Below, in pieces: positions 1 to 8,359 of a DNA stretch of 64,000 nt (its first letter is position 1; every line of letters starts with the position of its first letter). The notes beneath the pieces were generated by a model that saw only the letters and a program-made list of their open reading frames with translations, ran no database searches and had not been told where the DNA came from. The DNA comes from Paenibacillus piscarius (GTDB lineage: Bacteria > Bacillota > Bacilli > Paenibacillales > Paenibacillaceae): NCBI RefSeq assembly GCF_022234545.1, contig NZ_JAIEUI010000017.1:62001-126000 (forward strand), written 5' to 3'. The translations under genes and the position numbers were made by a program.

Positions 1-768
1 ATTAAGGATTACAGTATCTACGTGGAACGAACGGTTGCACTGCCTCAGGGAGTGGACCCGAACAAGATCACTACCGGAGTGGTGCTTGAGCCCGATGGCA
101 CACTGCGCCATGTGCCAACCAAGGTGACCAAAGTAGCTGAGGTGTATTATGCGCAGATCAACAGTGTGACGAACAGTGATTATGCTGTGGTCTGGCATCC
201 GCTTGAATTCGCGGACGTGGCGTCCCACTGGTCCAGGAACGCCGTTAACGATATGGGCTCACGCCTTGTCGTTAATGGTGTAGACGAAGGGGTCTTCCAG
301 CCGAATGCAGATATTACCCGTGCTGAATTCGCGGCCATTCTGGTCCGCGGCTTAGGGCTCCGCCTGGAACAAGGAGCGGCTCCGTTCTCTGATGTGGACA
401 GCTCCCGGTGGTATGCCTCCGCCGTGAACACGGCTTACCGGACGGGGCTGATCTCCGGGTATGAGGATCATTCCTTCCGGCCGCAGGGCAAAATTACCCG
501 GCAGGAAGCGATGACCATGACCGCGCGGGCGATGAGCATCACCGGTCTTAAGGGCAAGGTGGCCGGCGCCGATGCTGCGAAGGTGCTTGAGCCTTACAAG
601 GATGCTTCATCAGTAGCCGGCTGGGCTCAGGAAGCAGTAACGTATTCTGTAGCTGCACAGGTGATGAAGGGAAGAACCGCTTCAACGCTGGATTCCCGGG
701 CATTCATTACCAGAGCAGAGGTGGCAGCAGTCGTTCAGCGTCTTCTGCAGCAATCCGGCCTGATCTAG
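1..768 (+). CDS. S-layer homology (SLH) domain protein, C-terminal part
   Basis: The reading frame is already open at base 1, so the gene begins upstream of the window and only the last 255 residues are seen. The GTG at 22 is probably internal. Three SLH repeats follow a short linker: about residues 70-112 (begins FADVASHW), 128-170 (FSDVDSSRWY) and 198-240 (YKDASSVAGW). Each carries the usual ITRAE/ITRQE motif near its end. SLH triplets anchor exported proteins to pyruvylated secondary cell-wall polymer, so this is a cell-surface protein. The functional N-terminal part is not visible and no specific role can be assigned. A terminator-like hairpin follows the stop codon. Confidence 0.9.
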   Translation: MKDYSIYVERTVALPQGVDPNKITTGVVLEPDGTLRHVPTKVTKVAEVYYAQINSVTNSDYAVVWHPLEFADVASHWSRNAVNDMGSRLVVNGVDEGVFQPNADITRAEFAAILVRGLGLRLEQGAAPFSDVDSSRWYASAVNTAYRTGLISGYEDHSFRPQGKITRQEAMTMTARAMSITGLKGKVAGADAAKVLEPYKDASSVAGWAQEAVTYSVAAQVMKGRTASTLDSRAFITRAEVAAVVQRLLQQSGLI

Positions 769-788
769 AGCAAGGCAAGCTTTATAGG

Positions 789-830
789 GGGGTCCTTTCC
801 TTGGTCTTCAGGGGAGGACACCTCTTTTCT
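789..830 (+). terminator. Probable terminator of the SLH gene
   Basis: GGGGTCCTTTCC near 789 can pair with GGGGAGGACACC ending near 822, with one mismatch and two G-U pairs. A T-rich tail (TCTTTTCT) follows. It sits about 20 bases after the SLH stop codon. The tract is imperfect, so confidence is moderate. Confidence 0.5.
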
Positions 831-981
831 GCGTGTTGCCAGGCGTAAGCGATGAGGTATAGATAACTGGTTACAAACAGGATTGTTTCGGGTAAAGAAT
901 ATAGTTAAATTGTAATGAAACGTAGAGGAATTCCTGCCTGTTGTATGGCAGCAGGCCAGGGATCTGAAGGAGGAGGACAAC

Positions 982-1536
982 ATGGATTACCGGCCATATC
1001 AAGGTGGAGATTACCAGCCGCTTGTGGTGAAGGGTTCCAAGGTGAAGATCTTTTTGCTGTTTGCGGGATCGCTGATGTTTACGTATGTGGGGGTCCAGTT
1101 TCTGGTGTGGTCAGGAGAGGTGCAATCGGATCTTGCTAATCTTCTGCGGACGCTGGGGATCGCCTGCACCGCAATGTTCGGCCTGGCGACTGTAATCTAC
1201 CTTATGATGCTGCTGCGCCGTTCGCCGCTGCTTGTAGTGGATGCCCAGGGCATCGATGACCGGTCTTCCGCGATTCCCGGAGGGCGCATCATGTGGGAGG
1301 ATATTACGGATATCCGCCTGATCCGCTTCTCCGGACAAAAGAACATTTGCATCCATCTGGCTGATCCCAAAGCATATCTCGCCCGGCAACGCGGAGTTAA
1401 GCGGTGGCTGATGGCGATCAACTTCCGTCTCTCCGGCACTCCTGTAAATATTACGGGCCAGTCCATGGGGATGTCCCTGGATCGGGTATATGAAGAGATG
1501 GAGCTGAGAAGACGGCTGTGGGCGGGGCAGTGGTAA
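982..1536 (+). CDS. Small membrane protein, STM3941-like
   Basis: This is a 184-residue protein with a GAAGGAGGAG ribosome-binding site just before the ATG. Two hydrophobic segments (about residues 24-45 and 55-78) form a hairpin. They are followed by a soluble part of about 100 residues with the pattern LVVDAQGIDDRSS...I.WEDI..I, typical of bacterial PH-like/STM3941-type proteins in which a short membrane anchor precedes a beta-rich domain. No catalytic motif is visible. It faces the TetR gene tail to tail with only about 20 bases between them. The function is unknown; the family assignment is by pattern only. Confidence 0.75.
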   Translation: MDYRPYQGGDYQPLVVKGSKVKIFLLFAGSLMFTYVGVQFLVWSGEVQSDLANLLRTLGIACTAMFGLATVIYLMMLLRRSPLLVVDAQGIDDRSSAIPGGRIMWEDITDIRLIRFSGQKNICIHLADPKAYLARQRGVKRWLMAINFRLSGTPVNITGQSMGMSLDRVYEEMELRRRLWAGQW

Positions 1537-1557
1537 GCGTGAGAGTATAAAAAAGAT

Positions 1558-2151
1558 CTACTTCTTCATCACCAGCGGAAGGTACACCTCGTCCACAATA
1601 TTGGCGATCGTCTCTTCCGACATGGGGGCGTTATACAGCATCAGCTCATGGCGGGCCAGATCAGACGGCAAAGTGAGCATTCGGGGAGTAACGGATTCGG
1701 CTGACACTTCTCCACGCTCAACAGCCCGTTGCAGCAGTATTGACATCGTCCGGTTTTGACGCCCATTGGGAAAAATGTAGGAGGCAAGCGGCATATCGCC
1801 CATTTCTGCTACCAGCCCGTAAAAAGCGTTCAACATCACTTGAATATTATTGTGATTCATGGCCCGCAGCACCCCGCATATGTCATCCCTCAGGTTCCCG
1901 TTATCGGGCACCTCCTCCAGCGGCAGGGGCACACGTTCCCGGATAGCCGCAAGCACAAGCTCCGCACGGTTAGCCCAGCGCCGGTAGAGTACAGCCTTGC
2001 TTGTTCCCGCCCGTTCAGCGACGCTATCCATCGTAAGATTGGCATAACCCTGCTCCTGCAATTCTTCCCTTACGGCTTGCAGAATAGCTGCCTCCAGCTC
2101 CTTGCCTCTGCGTCTGTTCTTCAATTTATCCTGTTCTTGAGAAGTGGACAT
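1558..2151 (-). CDS. TetR/AcrR family transcriptional repressor
   Basis: This is a one-component repressor, 197 residues from the chosen start. The N-terminal helix-turn-helix reads NLTMDSVAERAGTSKAVLYR followed by RWANRAELV, the standard TetR fold. The C-terminal part resembles TetR_C ligand-binding domains and holds a run around YIFPNGRQNR. An in-frame ATG lies 18 bases upstream at 2169, but GGAGGT (2162-2167) overlaps it and sits 10 bases before the ATG at 2151, so 2151 is preferred. It is divergent from a DHA2 exporter, and a perfect palindrome lies between them. By analogy with such pairs it probably represses the exporter and itself and is released by a drug or a lipophilic ligand. The ligand is unknown. 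Confidence 0.9.
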   Translation of the reverse strand: MSTSQEQDKLKNRRRGKELEAAILQAVREELQEQGYANLTMDSVAERAGTSKAVLYRRWANRAELVLAAIRERVPLPLEEVPDNGNLRDDICGVLRAMNHNNIQVMLNAFYGLVAEMGDMPLASYIFPNGRQNRTMSILLQRAVERGEVSAESVTPRMLTLPSDLARHELMLYNAPMSEETIANIVDEVYLPLVMKK

Positions 2152-2181
2152 GTCTATATCAACCTCCATTGGAGAATTTCG

Positions 2182-2210
2182 TTGCGTTTCCTATGTGGAT
2201 AGTATATCAT
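2182..2210 (+). promoter_or_regulatory. Sigma-A promoter of the DHA2 exporter
   Basis: TTGCGT (2182-2187), a 17-base spacer and TATCAT (2205-2210). The predicted transcription start falls at the edge of the palindrome at 2216, so a bound repressor would block initiation. Confidence 0.55.
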
Positions 2211-2215
2211 AGGCT

Positions 2216-2244
2216 CAAATAAGAAACTTCAAGTTTCTTATTTG
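2216..2244. promoter_or_regulatory. Perfect 29-bp palindromic operator
   Basis: The arm CAAATAAGAAACTT (2216-2229) is followed by one central C and its exact reverse complement AAGTTTCTTATTTG (2231-2244). The dyad lies between the divergent TetR and DHA2 genes, just downstream of the exporter -10 box and ahead of its ribosome-binding site (GGGAGGT, 2254-2260). Length, symmetry and position are as expected for the site of the adjacent TetR dimer. Confidence 0.8.
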
Positions 2245-2267
2245 GTATCCCAAGGGAGGTAATTCAC

Positions 2268-3689
2268 TTGCCAAAACAAGCCGCAACAGTCCATGAACCT
2301 GCCCGGCAGCAGGCGTCCGAGACCAAATTACTGTGGATTCTAATGCTTGGCATCCTGGCCCCGATGTTTGATACAACAATAACGAATGTGGCAATTGACA
2401 CGCTGGCACGGGAATTCCAGAGTCCGGTGTCCATCATTCAATGGGTGATGACCGGTTATCTGCTTGCACTGGCGATGGTGATCCCTGTGACCGGCTGGGC
2501 CGTAGAGCGGTTCGGGGGGCGGACGATGTGGCTGTTCTCGCTGAGCCTGTTCTTTCTCGGCTCGGTGCTGTGCAGCATGGCCTGGAATTTGGAGAGCCTG
2601 ATTGTGTTCCGGGTATTCCAAGGGATCGGCGGAGGCTTGCTGATGCCCATTATGCAGACCTTGGCCGTGCGCGCCTCAGGAGGGCAGAATATGGGGAAAA
2701 GAATGGCCACCGTGTCGCTCCCTGCGCTGCTTGGGCCCATTCTCGGACCGGTGCTGGGCGGATTGATTATCAATCATCTGAGCTGGCGCTGGATCTTCTT
2801 CGTCAATATTCCGCTGTGCCTTGTTGCCATCGTGATGGCCTGGAAGGGACTTCCCGGGGAGCAAGCCGGCGCCCGGACACTGCGGCTGGATCTGCCGGGA
2901 CTGCTGCTGTTGTCGCCAGCTATCGTACTGATCATTTATGGTCTTGGCGAAGTCAACAGCAGCCACGGCTTCGCGCATATGAAGGTTCTCGTTCCGCTGC
3001 TGGCCGGAATCCTGCTGCTTGCCTTATTTACAATTTATGCCCTGCGCAAAGGAAGCGAAGCGCTGATCAATGTCATGCTGTTCAAGGAACGCCCGCTGAC
3101 GGTATCCTCGGTTCTGTTGTTCCTCTCCGGGCTGACCAGCTACGGAGCGATGCTTCTGCTGCCGCTGTATTTCCAGCAAGTCCGCGGGGAGTCGGTGCTG
3201 GTCTCCGGCTTGCTGCTTGCCCCGCAGGGCATCGGAATGCTGCTGACCCGCTCCCTGGCCGGCAAGCTGACCGACCGGATCGGTGCGAGACCTGTGGTGC
3301 TGGCCGGAACACTGCTGACGATACTGGGAACCTGGCCGCTGACAACGCTCAGTGCGGAGACCAGCTATTATTTTGCGAGCGCGGTATTGATCCTGCGCGG
3401 GGCTGGACTGGGAGCTGTGTTTCTGCCGGTGATGGCTTCCGCTTATACGGGCCTGACGCCCGGACAGATTCCCCATGCCAGCAGCACCACCCGTATTATG
3501 CAGCAGATCGGCGGGGCGTTTGGGGTGTCGGTCATCGCGGTTATTTTGCAGAATCAGCTCCAGTCTGTGCTGCCGCACGACCCTGCAGCTATGGTTATTG
3601 CCTTCGACCATACGTTTATGTGGACGATTGCCTTCTCGGTCTTGGGACTAATTCCTGCGGCGTATCTGCCCAGAATACGAAGATCATAG
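2268..3689 (+). CDS. DHA2-family MFS multidrug exporter
   Basis: This is a 473-residue proton-coupled exporter of the 14-helix DHA2 (EmrB/QacA-like) branch of the major facilitator superfamily. Hydrophobic helices occur throughout. Family motifs are visible: motif D1-like LAPMFDTTITNVAIDTLA in helix 1, WVMTGYLLALAMVIPVTGW, motif A-like ERFGGRTMWL, and motif C-like PALLGPILGPVLGG in helix 5. The start is TTG at 2268, seven bases after GGGAGGT. It is the target gene of the divergent TetR repressor. It probably exports lipophilic drugs, dyes or a self-made metabolite; the substrate cannot be told from sequence. No accessory membrane-fusion protein gene is adjacent. Confidence 0.92.
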   Translation: MPKQAATVHEPARQQASETKLLWILMLGILAPMFDTTITNVAIDTLAREFQSPVSIIQWVMTGYLLALAMVIPVTGWAVERFGGRTMWLFSLSLFFLGSVLCSMAWNLESLIVFRVFQGIGGGLLMPIMQTLAVRASGGQNMGKRMATVSLPALLGPILGPVLGGLIINHLSWRWIFFVNIPLCLVAIVMAWKGLPGEQAGARTLRLDLPGLLLLSPAIVLIIYGLGEVNSSHGFAHMKVLVPLLAGILLLALFTIYALRKGSEALINVMLFKERPLTVSSVLLFLSGLTSYGAMLLLPLYFQQVRGESVLVSGLLLAPQGIGMLLTRSLAGKLTDRIGARPVVLAGTLLTILGTWPLTTLSAETSYYFASAVLILRGAGLGAVFLPVMASAYTGLTPGQIPHASSTTRIMQQIGGAFGVSVIAVILQNQLQSVLPHDPAAMVIAFDHTFMWTIAFSVLGLIPAAYLPRIRRS

Positions 3690-3725
3690 CTCAGGTGTAT
3701 GGATGAGGCTGGTGCTATAAAGCGA

Positions 3726-3763
3726 AGAGCAGTAATCCTCCATTACTGGAAGATTACTGCTCT
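3726..3763. terminator. Stem-loop after the exporter gene
   Basis: AGAGCAGTAATC (3726-3737) and GATTACTGCTCT (3752-3763) form a perfect 12-bp stem around a 14-base loop. There is no proper T tract on either side, so it may act as a weak bidirectional terminator between the exporter and the oppositely oriented tRNA gene. Confidence 0.5.
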
Positions 3764-3802
3764 GTTAGAATGTATGATACAGACTTTAGATTAAGAAGAA
3801 AA

Positions 3803-3879
3803 TGGTCGAGACGACAGGATTCGAACCTGCGGCCTCTTACTCCCGAAGCAAGCGCTCTACCAAGCTGAGCTACGTCTCG
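3803..3879 (-). tRNA. tRNA-Pro (anticodon CGG)
   Basis: The reverse strand folds as a 77-base cloverleaf with the CCA end encoded (3803-3805). The acceptor stem is CGAGACG/CGTCTCG with discriminator A. The D arm contains GCTCAGCTTGGTAGAGC. The anticodon stem CTTGC/GTAAG encloses the loop TTCGGGA, giving anticodon CGG, which reads CCG codons. The T arm carries GGTTCGAATCC. It stands alone, opposite in direction to the alaS leader that begins about 150 bases away. Confidence 0.95.
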
Positions 3880-3990
3880 ACGTCTGAACAACTAGTATTA
3901 TACGCCTCGATGTAAACGCTGTAAACACCCTTTTTAGCGTACAATATGTACTTATCGGCTGTCCGCCGCTGGCCCCTGAACCAGTCCTGA

Positions 3991-4019
3991 TTGACAGAAC
4001 CCGGGCCGCTGGCTATACT
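3991..4019 (+). promoter_or_regulatory. Sigma-A promoter of alaS
   Basis: A near-consensus promoter: TTGACA (3991-3996), 17-base spacer, TATACT (4014-4019). The expected start near 4027 is at the 5' end of the T-box leader. Confidence 0.85.
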
Positions 4020-4026
4020 TGAGGTG

Positions 4027-4318
4027 TTATTGATGCATATCGGACAATACGTTGATGAGAAGAAGTACGCCGGGGCATGGCTCCACCAGAGAACAGGTTC
4101 CTTTGCGGATTCCGCATTGGCTGTGAGAACCTCGAAGACAGGCCGGCAGAAAGCTACTCTCGGAGTGCGGTAACAACCGCCGGGGGCCCCCGTTAACAGC
4201 CGCACAAGGCGATCGTCTGCAAGCTGCCCGTAAGTGTAAGTAGCGGGTCCAGGCGATAACCAGGGTGGTACCGCGATAATCATCGTCCCTGAATAACATT
4301 CAGGGGCGTTTTTTTGTT
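4027..4318 (+). ncRNA. T-box leader controlling alaS
   Basis: This untranslated leader senses uncharged tRNA-Ala. The conserved T-box AGGGTGGTACCGCG is at 4262-4275; its TGGT would pair with the tRNA acceptor end. Upstream lies a long stem I region with the AGTA element near 4067 and AGAGAAC/GTGAGAAC loops. A GCT at 4153-4155 is placed where a specifier codon for alanine is expected, but this is a candidate only. The leader ends in an intrinsic terminator. Binding of uncharged tRNA-Ala would favour the antiterminator and switch on alaS. Confidence 0.9.
4284..4315 (+). terminator. T-box leader terminator
   Basis: CGTCCCTGAA (4284-4293) pairs with TTCAGGGGCG (4299-4308), and seven T residues follow. 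The 5' arm lies just after the conserved T-box, so antiterminator and terminator are mutually exclusive. Confidence 0.88.
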
Positions 4319-4386
4319 TTGATTTTTCGGGTAACCTTGAGCTTTCCGGCCGGCAGGCCATATTAATCAAGAGACAGGAGCTGTAC

Positions 4387-7023
4387 ATGATGAAAGCAAG
4401 TGAAATCCGTTCCAAGTGGCTGCAGTTTTTCGAGAGCAAGAACCATAAGATTGAACCAAGTGCGTCGCTCGTGCCGCACAATGACCCTTCGCTGCTGTGG
4501 ATTAACGCAGGCATGGCGCCGCTGAAGCCGTACTTCGACGGCCGGGAGGTTCCCGAGAATCCCCGCCTGACCAACTCGCAGAAGTGCATCCGCACCAATG
4601 ATATCGAGAACGTGGGCAAGACGCGCCGCCACCATACCTTTTTTGAGATGCTGGGGAACTTCTCCATCGGCGACTATTTCAAGGAAGAAGCGATTACCTG
4701 GGCCTGGGAATTCCTGACCGGCAAGGAGTGGATCGGGTTCGACCCGGACCGCATCTCTGTTACCGTCTACGCTGAGGATGAAGAAGCCTTCAAGCTGTGG
4801 AATGAGAAGGTCGGCCTGCCCGCAGAGCGCATCATCAAGCTGGGTGACGACAACTTCTGGGATATCGGCGAAGGCCCTTGCGGCCCTTGCTCGGAGATCT
4901 TCTATGACCGCGGTGAAGCCTATGGCAGTGATATGAGCGATCCCGAGATGTATCCGGGCGGCGAGAATGAGCGCTGGCTGGAGGTATGGAACCTCGTATT
5001 CTCGCAGTTCAACCATAATAAGGACGGCAGTTACACGCCGCTTCCGAACAAGAATATTGATACCGGTGCCGGTCTGGAGCGCTTCGCGTCCATTCTGCAG
5101 GATGTGGATTCCAACTTCGATACCGATCTGTTCCAGCCGATTATTCAGAAGACCGCAGGGCTTGCCGGAGTGAAGTACAAGGATCAGGTTGAACAGGACA
5201 TCGCGTTAAAAGTCATTGCTGACCATGTGCGTACCGTTACATTCGCTGTGGGTGACGGCGTGCTTCCTTCTAATGAAGGGCGCGGCTATATTATCCGCCG
5301 TCTGCTCCGCCGCGCCGTACGCTACGGGAAGACGCTGGGCCTGGACCGTCCGTTCCTGCATGAGCTGACCGAGACGGTTGGTGAGATTATGGGCGTGTAC
5401 TATCCGTCCGTGGTGGAGAACCGTGAATACATTGCCAAAATCATCCGTCTGGAAGAGGAACGCTTCCACGAGACGCTGTCCGACGGCCTGGCGATTCTAA
5501 GCGAGATCAGTGCCAAGGCCAAGGCTGACGGCTTAAGCACCATTGCCGGCGCCGATGCGTTCAAGCTCTACGACACCTACGGCTTCCCGTTTGACCTGAC
5601 TGAGGACTTCGCGTCCGAGCAGGGGCTGACGGTAGACCGCGCCGGCTTCGATGCCGCGATGCAGGAGCAGCGCGACCGGGCCAGAGCGGCCCGCCAGGAC
5701 AGCGCCAGCATGAAGATTCAAGGCGGCGCACTGGCCGATCTGACGGTTAAAAGTGAATTTGTTGGATATAATGACACGGTAACCGAATCCAAGGTGCTGG
5801 CTATTGTAGTAGATGGCGCGCTTCAGGATACGGTCAGCGAGGGCGCCGAGTGCCAGGTGGTTCTGGAGAGCACTCCGTTCTATGCGGAGAGCGGAGGCCA
5901 GGTCAGCGATACCGGCGTATTGACCGGCGGATCCGTGACCGCCAAGGTGACCGGGCTGTTCAAGGCTCCGCACGGCCAGCATGTTCACCTTGTTACGGTA
6001 GAAGCCGGCGATCTGAAGGTAGGCGATACCGTCCGTGCCGAAGTGAACCGGGCTGAGCGTGAGGATATTGTGAAGAACCACACCGCTACCCACCTGCTGC
6101 ACAAGGCGCTGAAGGAAGTGCTCGGCAGCCATGTGAATCAGGCAGGTTCTTTAGTAGAAGGCTCGCGTCTGCGCTTCGACTTCTCGCACTTCGGAGCGAT
6201 CACGGCGGAGGAGCTTAGCGACATCGAGCAGCGTGTGAACGCCCAGATCTGGCGGAGCCTCCCGGTAGTTATCGAGAACAAGCCGATTGATGAAGCTAAG
6301 GCAATGGGAGCGATGGCACTGTTCGGTGAGAAATACGGCAATATCGTGCGTGTGGTGCAGGTCGGCGACTACAGCCTTGAGCTGTGCGGCGGATGCCATG
6401 TTGCCAACACCTCGCAGATCGGCATCTTCAAGCTGCTCAGCGAGAGCGGCATCGGCTCCGGGGTACGCCGGATTGAGGCTGTGACCGGCCGCTACGCTTA
6501 CCAGTTCACGGAGAGCCAGCTGGATCTGCTGAAGCAATCCGCTGCCTTGCTGAAATCCTCGATCACCGATGTGCCGAAGCGGATCGAAGCCCTTCATGCC
6601 CAGGTGCGTGAGCTGGGCCGTGAGAACGAATCGCTGCAGTCCAAGCTCAGCGCAACCTTTGCTGCTGAACTGACCAGCAGTGTCATCACAGTGGGCGGAG
6701 GTACACCGCTGCTTGCGGTCTCTGTGCAGGCCGGAAGTATGGACGCTCTGCGCTCCACGGCGGACGAGCTGAAGTCCAAGCTCCCGGATGCTGTTCTGGT
6801 GCTCGGGGCTGCGATGGACGACAAGGTCAACTTTGTGGTAGCCGTGCCTCAGGAGCTGGTCAAGAAGGGCTTCCATGCCGGCAAGCTGGTGAAGGAGATC
6901 GCCGCAGTCTGCGGCGGCGGCGGCGGCGGCCGGCCTGATATGGCACAGGCCGGCGGGAAGGATGCCTCCAAGCTGAGCGAAGCCCTGAAGAAGGCAGAAG
7001 AGCTGGTAGCCGCACTGGCATAG
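4387..7023 (+). CDS. alaS: Alanine-tRNA ligase
   Basis: This cytoplasmic enzyme charges tRNA-Ala with alanine and edits mischarged Ser/Gly. It is 878 residues, the normal full length. The class II catalytic core opens with SKWLQFFESKNH and holds motif 2 residues around RTNDIENVGKTRRHHTFFEMLGN. The editing domain carries the zinc-binding HTATH (about residue 565) and CGGCH (about 666-670). The C-terminal C-Ala domain ends in a Gly-rich GGGGGGRPDMAQAGG motif typical of the family. Two ATG codons occur in tandem at 4387 and 4390 after ACAGGAG. Expression is controlled by the T-box leader. The downstream gene order (ireB, ruvX, DUF1292) matches that of Bacillus. Confidence 0.98.
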   Translation: MMKASEIRSKWLQFFESKNHKIEPSASLVPHNDPSLLWINAGMAPLKPYFDGREVPENPRLTNSQKCIRTNDIENVGKTRRHHTFFEMLGNFSIGDYFKEEAITWAWEFLTGKEWIGFDPDRISVTVYAEDEEAFKLWNEKVGLPAERIIKLGDDNFWDIGEGPCGPCSEIFYDRGEAYGSDMSDPEMYPGGENERWLEVWNLVFSQFNHNKDGSYTPLPNKNIDTGAGLERFASILQDVDSNFDTDLFQPIIQKTAGLAGVKYKDQVEQDIALKVIADHVRTVTFAVGDGVLPSNEGRGYIIRRLLRRAVRYGKTLGLDRPFLHELTETVGEIMGVYYPSVVENREYIAKIIRLEEERFHETLSDGLAILSEISAKAKADGLSTIAGADAFKLYDTYGFPFDLTEDFASEQGLTVDRAGFDAAMQEQRDRARAARQDSASMKIQGGALADLTVKSEFVGYNDTVTESKVLAIVVDGALQDTVSEGAECQVVLESTPFYAESGGQVSDTGVLTGGSVTAKVTGLFKAPHGQHVHLVTVEAGDLKVGDTVRAEVNRAEREDIVKNHTATHLLHKALKEVLGSHVNQAGSLVEGSRLRFDFSHFGAITAEELSDIEQRVNAQIWRSLPVVIENKPIDEAKAMGAMALFGEKYGNIVRVVQVGDYSLELCGGCHVANTSQIGIFKLLSESGIGSGVRRIEAVTGRYAYQFTESQLDLLKQSAALLKSSITDVPKRIEALHAQVRELGRENESLQSKLSATFAAELTSSVITVGGGTPLLAVSVQAGSMDALRSTADELKSKLPDAVLVLGAAMDDKVNFVVAVPQELVKKGFHAGKLVKEIAAVCGGGGGGRPDMAQAGGKDASKLSEALKKAEELVAALA

Positions 7024-7069
7024 TATTGCTTGCAAGAAAATATTAATATCGATTAATAAATGGAATGAG

Positions 7070-7099
7070 GCGGTACTGGGGGCAAGGACTCAGTACCGC
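7070..7099 (+). terminator. Possible terminator after alaS
   Basis: GCGGTACTG (7070-7078) and CAGTACCGC (7091-7099) form a 9-bp stem. The following tract (TGCTTTATTC) is only moderately T-rich. The remaining bases up to the next gene at 7346 hold no gene; a TATGAT near 7257 could be a -10 element but lacks a good -35. Confidence 0.5.
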
Positions 7100-7345
7100 T
7101 GCTTTATTCACAAAAAAGTTGTTTTTTTGGGGTATTCATCATTGACCTCAGGCTTGCAATAGCTCAAAACCCAAAAAAACAGCTGGTTTTGTAGACAAAA
7201 TGCCAAAAAAAGCGCTTTTACAGCAGGAGGATTTCCTCGCCGGGGCATGAATATGTTATGATGAAGGCAGCAAGTGAGCTGTACAGCAGCAACTTTGCGA
7301 AGCCGCCCGCAGCAGGGTGATTTTGCAGAAGGAAGGTGTCACCAG

Positions 7346-7621
7346 ATGGACTCCATGGACAAAACGGTCAAATTCAATGTGAAGGGCGACGAAAAGGAAG
7401 CCTCTCCCCAGGAAATACTGCTCGCAGTGTACGATGCACTGGTGGAGAAAGAATATCATCCGATCAATCAGATCGTAGGATATCTTCTTTCCGGAGATCC
7501 GGCTTACATTCCGCGCCACAACAATGCGAGAAGTTTAGTCCGGAGGAAAGAGCGTGATGAGCTGATTGAAGAACTGGTCCGGTTCTATCTGGCTAATCAC
7601 CGGGTGGACCAGCCGAAATGA
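7346..7621 (+). CDS. ireB: IreB family regulatory phosphoprotein (UPF0297)
   Basis: This 91-residue protein of the UPF0297/IreB family (YrzL in Bacillus) begins MDSMDKTVKF. The conserved run around QEILLAVYDALVEKEYHP and the PAYIPRHNNAR segment define the family. In Enterococcus the protein is a substrate of the PASTA kinase IreK and affects cephalosporin resistance; whether that holds here is unknown. A longer frame opens upstream at 7274, but the ATG at 7346 follows GGAAGGTGT at good distance and matches the family start. The gene overlaps ruvX by four bases (ATGA), so the two are translationally coupled. Confidence 0.93.
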   Translation: MDSMDKTVKFNVKGDEKEASPQEILLAVYDALVEKEYHPINQIVGYLLSGDPAYIPRHNNARSLVRRKERDELIEELVRFYLANHRVDQPK

Positions 7622-8037
7622 GCAAGAAGCTGGGACTGGACTACGGCGACCGCAGAATCGGCGTCGCCACAAGTGATATTTTCGGATGGACAGCGCAGGC
7701 ACTGGAGACGATCGAGCGGCGCGGGAACGGCAAGGAATTCGACCGGATCCGCGAGCTGGTTAAGGAGCATGAGATTGCTGAGATTGTCGTTGGGCTGCCT
7801 AAGAACATGAACGGCTCAGTAGGACCCCGTGGCGAAATATGCATCGAATTCGCCGAACAGCTACGGGAGCAATTAGATCTGCCCGTACACCTATGGGATG
7901 AGCGTCTGACGACGGTATCTGCCGAGCGGGTGCTGATTGACGGGGACGTCAGCCGCAAGAAACGCAAAGGGATTGTGGACAAAATGGCCGCAGCTCTGAT
8001 TTTGCAAAATTTTTTGGATGCTAACAGTAAAAGGTGA
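7618..8037 (+). CDS. ruvX: Putative Holliday junction resolvase RuvX/YqgF
   Basis: This 139-residue RNase H-fold protein (YrrK/YqgF family) has the usual family length. The first strand LGLDYGDRRIGVATSD carries the catalytic aspartate. Other family markers are EIVVGLPKNMNGSVGPR and the VHLWDERLTTVSAERVL segment with its DE residues. The family is implicated in resolving recombination intermediates and in 16S rRNA 5'-end maturation in some bacteria. It starts at an ATG that overlaps the ireB stop and is followed by the two DUF1292 genes, so it is part of a compact operon. Confidence 0.95.
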   Translation: MSKKLGLDYGDRRIGVATSDIFGWTAQALETIERRGNGKEFDRIRELVKEHEIAEIVVGLPKNMNGSVGPRGEICIEFAEQLREQLDLPVHLWDERLTTVSAERVLIDGDVSRKKRKGIVDKMAAALILQNFLDANSKR

Positions 8038-8050
8038 GGGGTGTGCGGAT

Positions 8051-8359
8051 ATGACAAACGAACAGATCGGCCAAGAAGAAGAACCGGAAATTATCTATAT
8101 TCCCGATGAGGAAGGTAATGAAGAGGAATTCGAGGTCATCATGAAGTTTGAAGTGGACGGATCGGATGCCAAGTATATGATGGTGGTTCCGCTCGATTCC
8201 GAGGACGAGGAGACAGATGAGGTATATGCCTTCCGTTACGAGGAAGACGGCGACGATTTGCAGCTCTTCATGATTGAGAATGATGAGGAATGGGCCATCG
8301 TGGAGGAGACCTTCAATACGCTGGTCGATGAGCTGGACGGAGGCCCGGAGAATGGCTGA
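8051..8359 (+). CDS. DUF1292 family protein (YrzB-like), first copy
   Basis: This acidic 102-residue protein corresponds to YrzB (DUF1292) of the Bacillus alaS-ireB-ruvX neighbourhood. The core reads FEVIMKFEVDGSDAKYMMVVPLDSEDEETDEVYAFRYEED followed by LQLFMIENDEEWAIVEETFNTL, the DUF1292 pattern. The frame opens earlier at 8018, inside ruvX, but the ATG at 8051 preceded by a GTGAGGGG stretch is the likely start. No catalytic residues are evident and the function is unknown. Its stop overlaps the next gene by eight bases. Confidence 0.88.
   Translation: MTNEQIGQEEEPEIIYIPDEEGNEEEFEVIMKFEVDGSDAKYMMVVPLDSEDEETDEVYAFRYEEDGDDLQLFMIENDEEWAIVEETFNTLVDELDGGPENG

Noticed and set aside
2441..3706. 421-codon open frame overlapping the DHA2 exporter in another forward frame
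   Set aside because: The exporter frame has clear membrane helices and family motifs; the alternative is rich in Arg and Asp with no pattern.
4027..4173. Short open frames in the alaS leader
   Set aside because: They lie in the T-box structure and have no credible ribosome-binding sites.
6908..6932. GGC repeat in alaS as a slippage or frameshift site
   Set aside because: It encodes the normal Gly-rich motif of the AlaRS C-terminal domain, and the frame is intact on both sides.
6151..7035. 294-codon open frame antisense to alaS
   Set aside because: alaS is unambiguous over this stretch, and the reverse product shows no recognisable domain.
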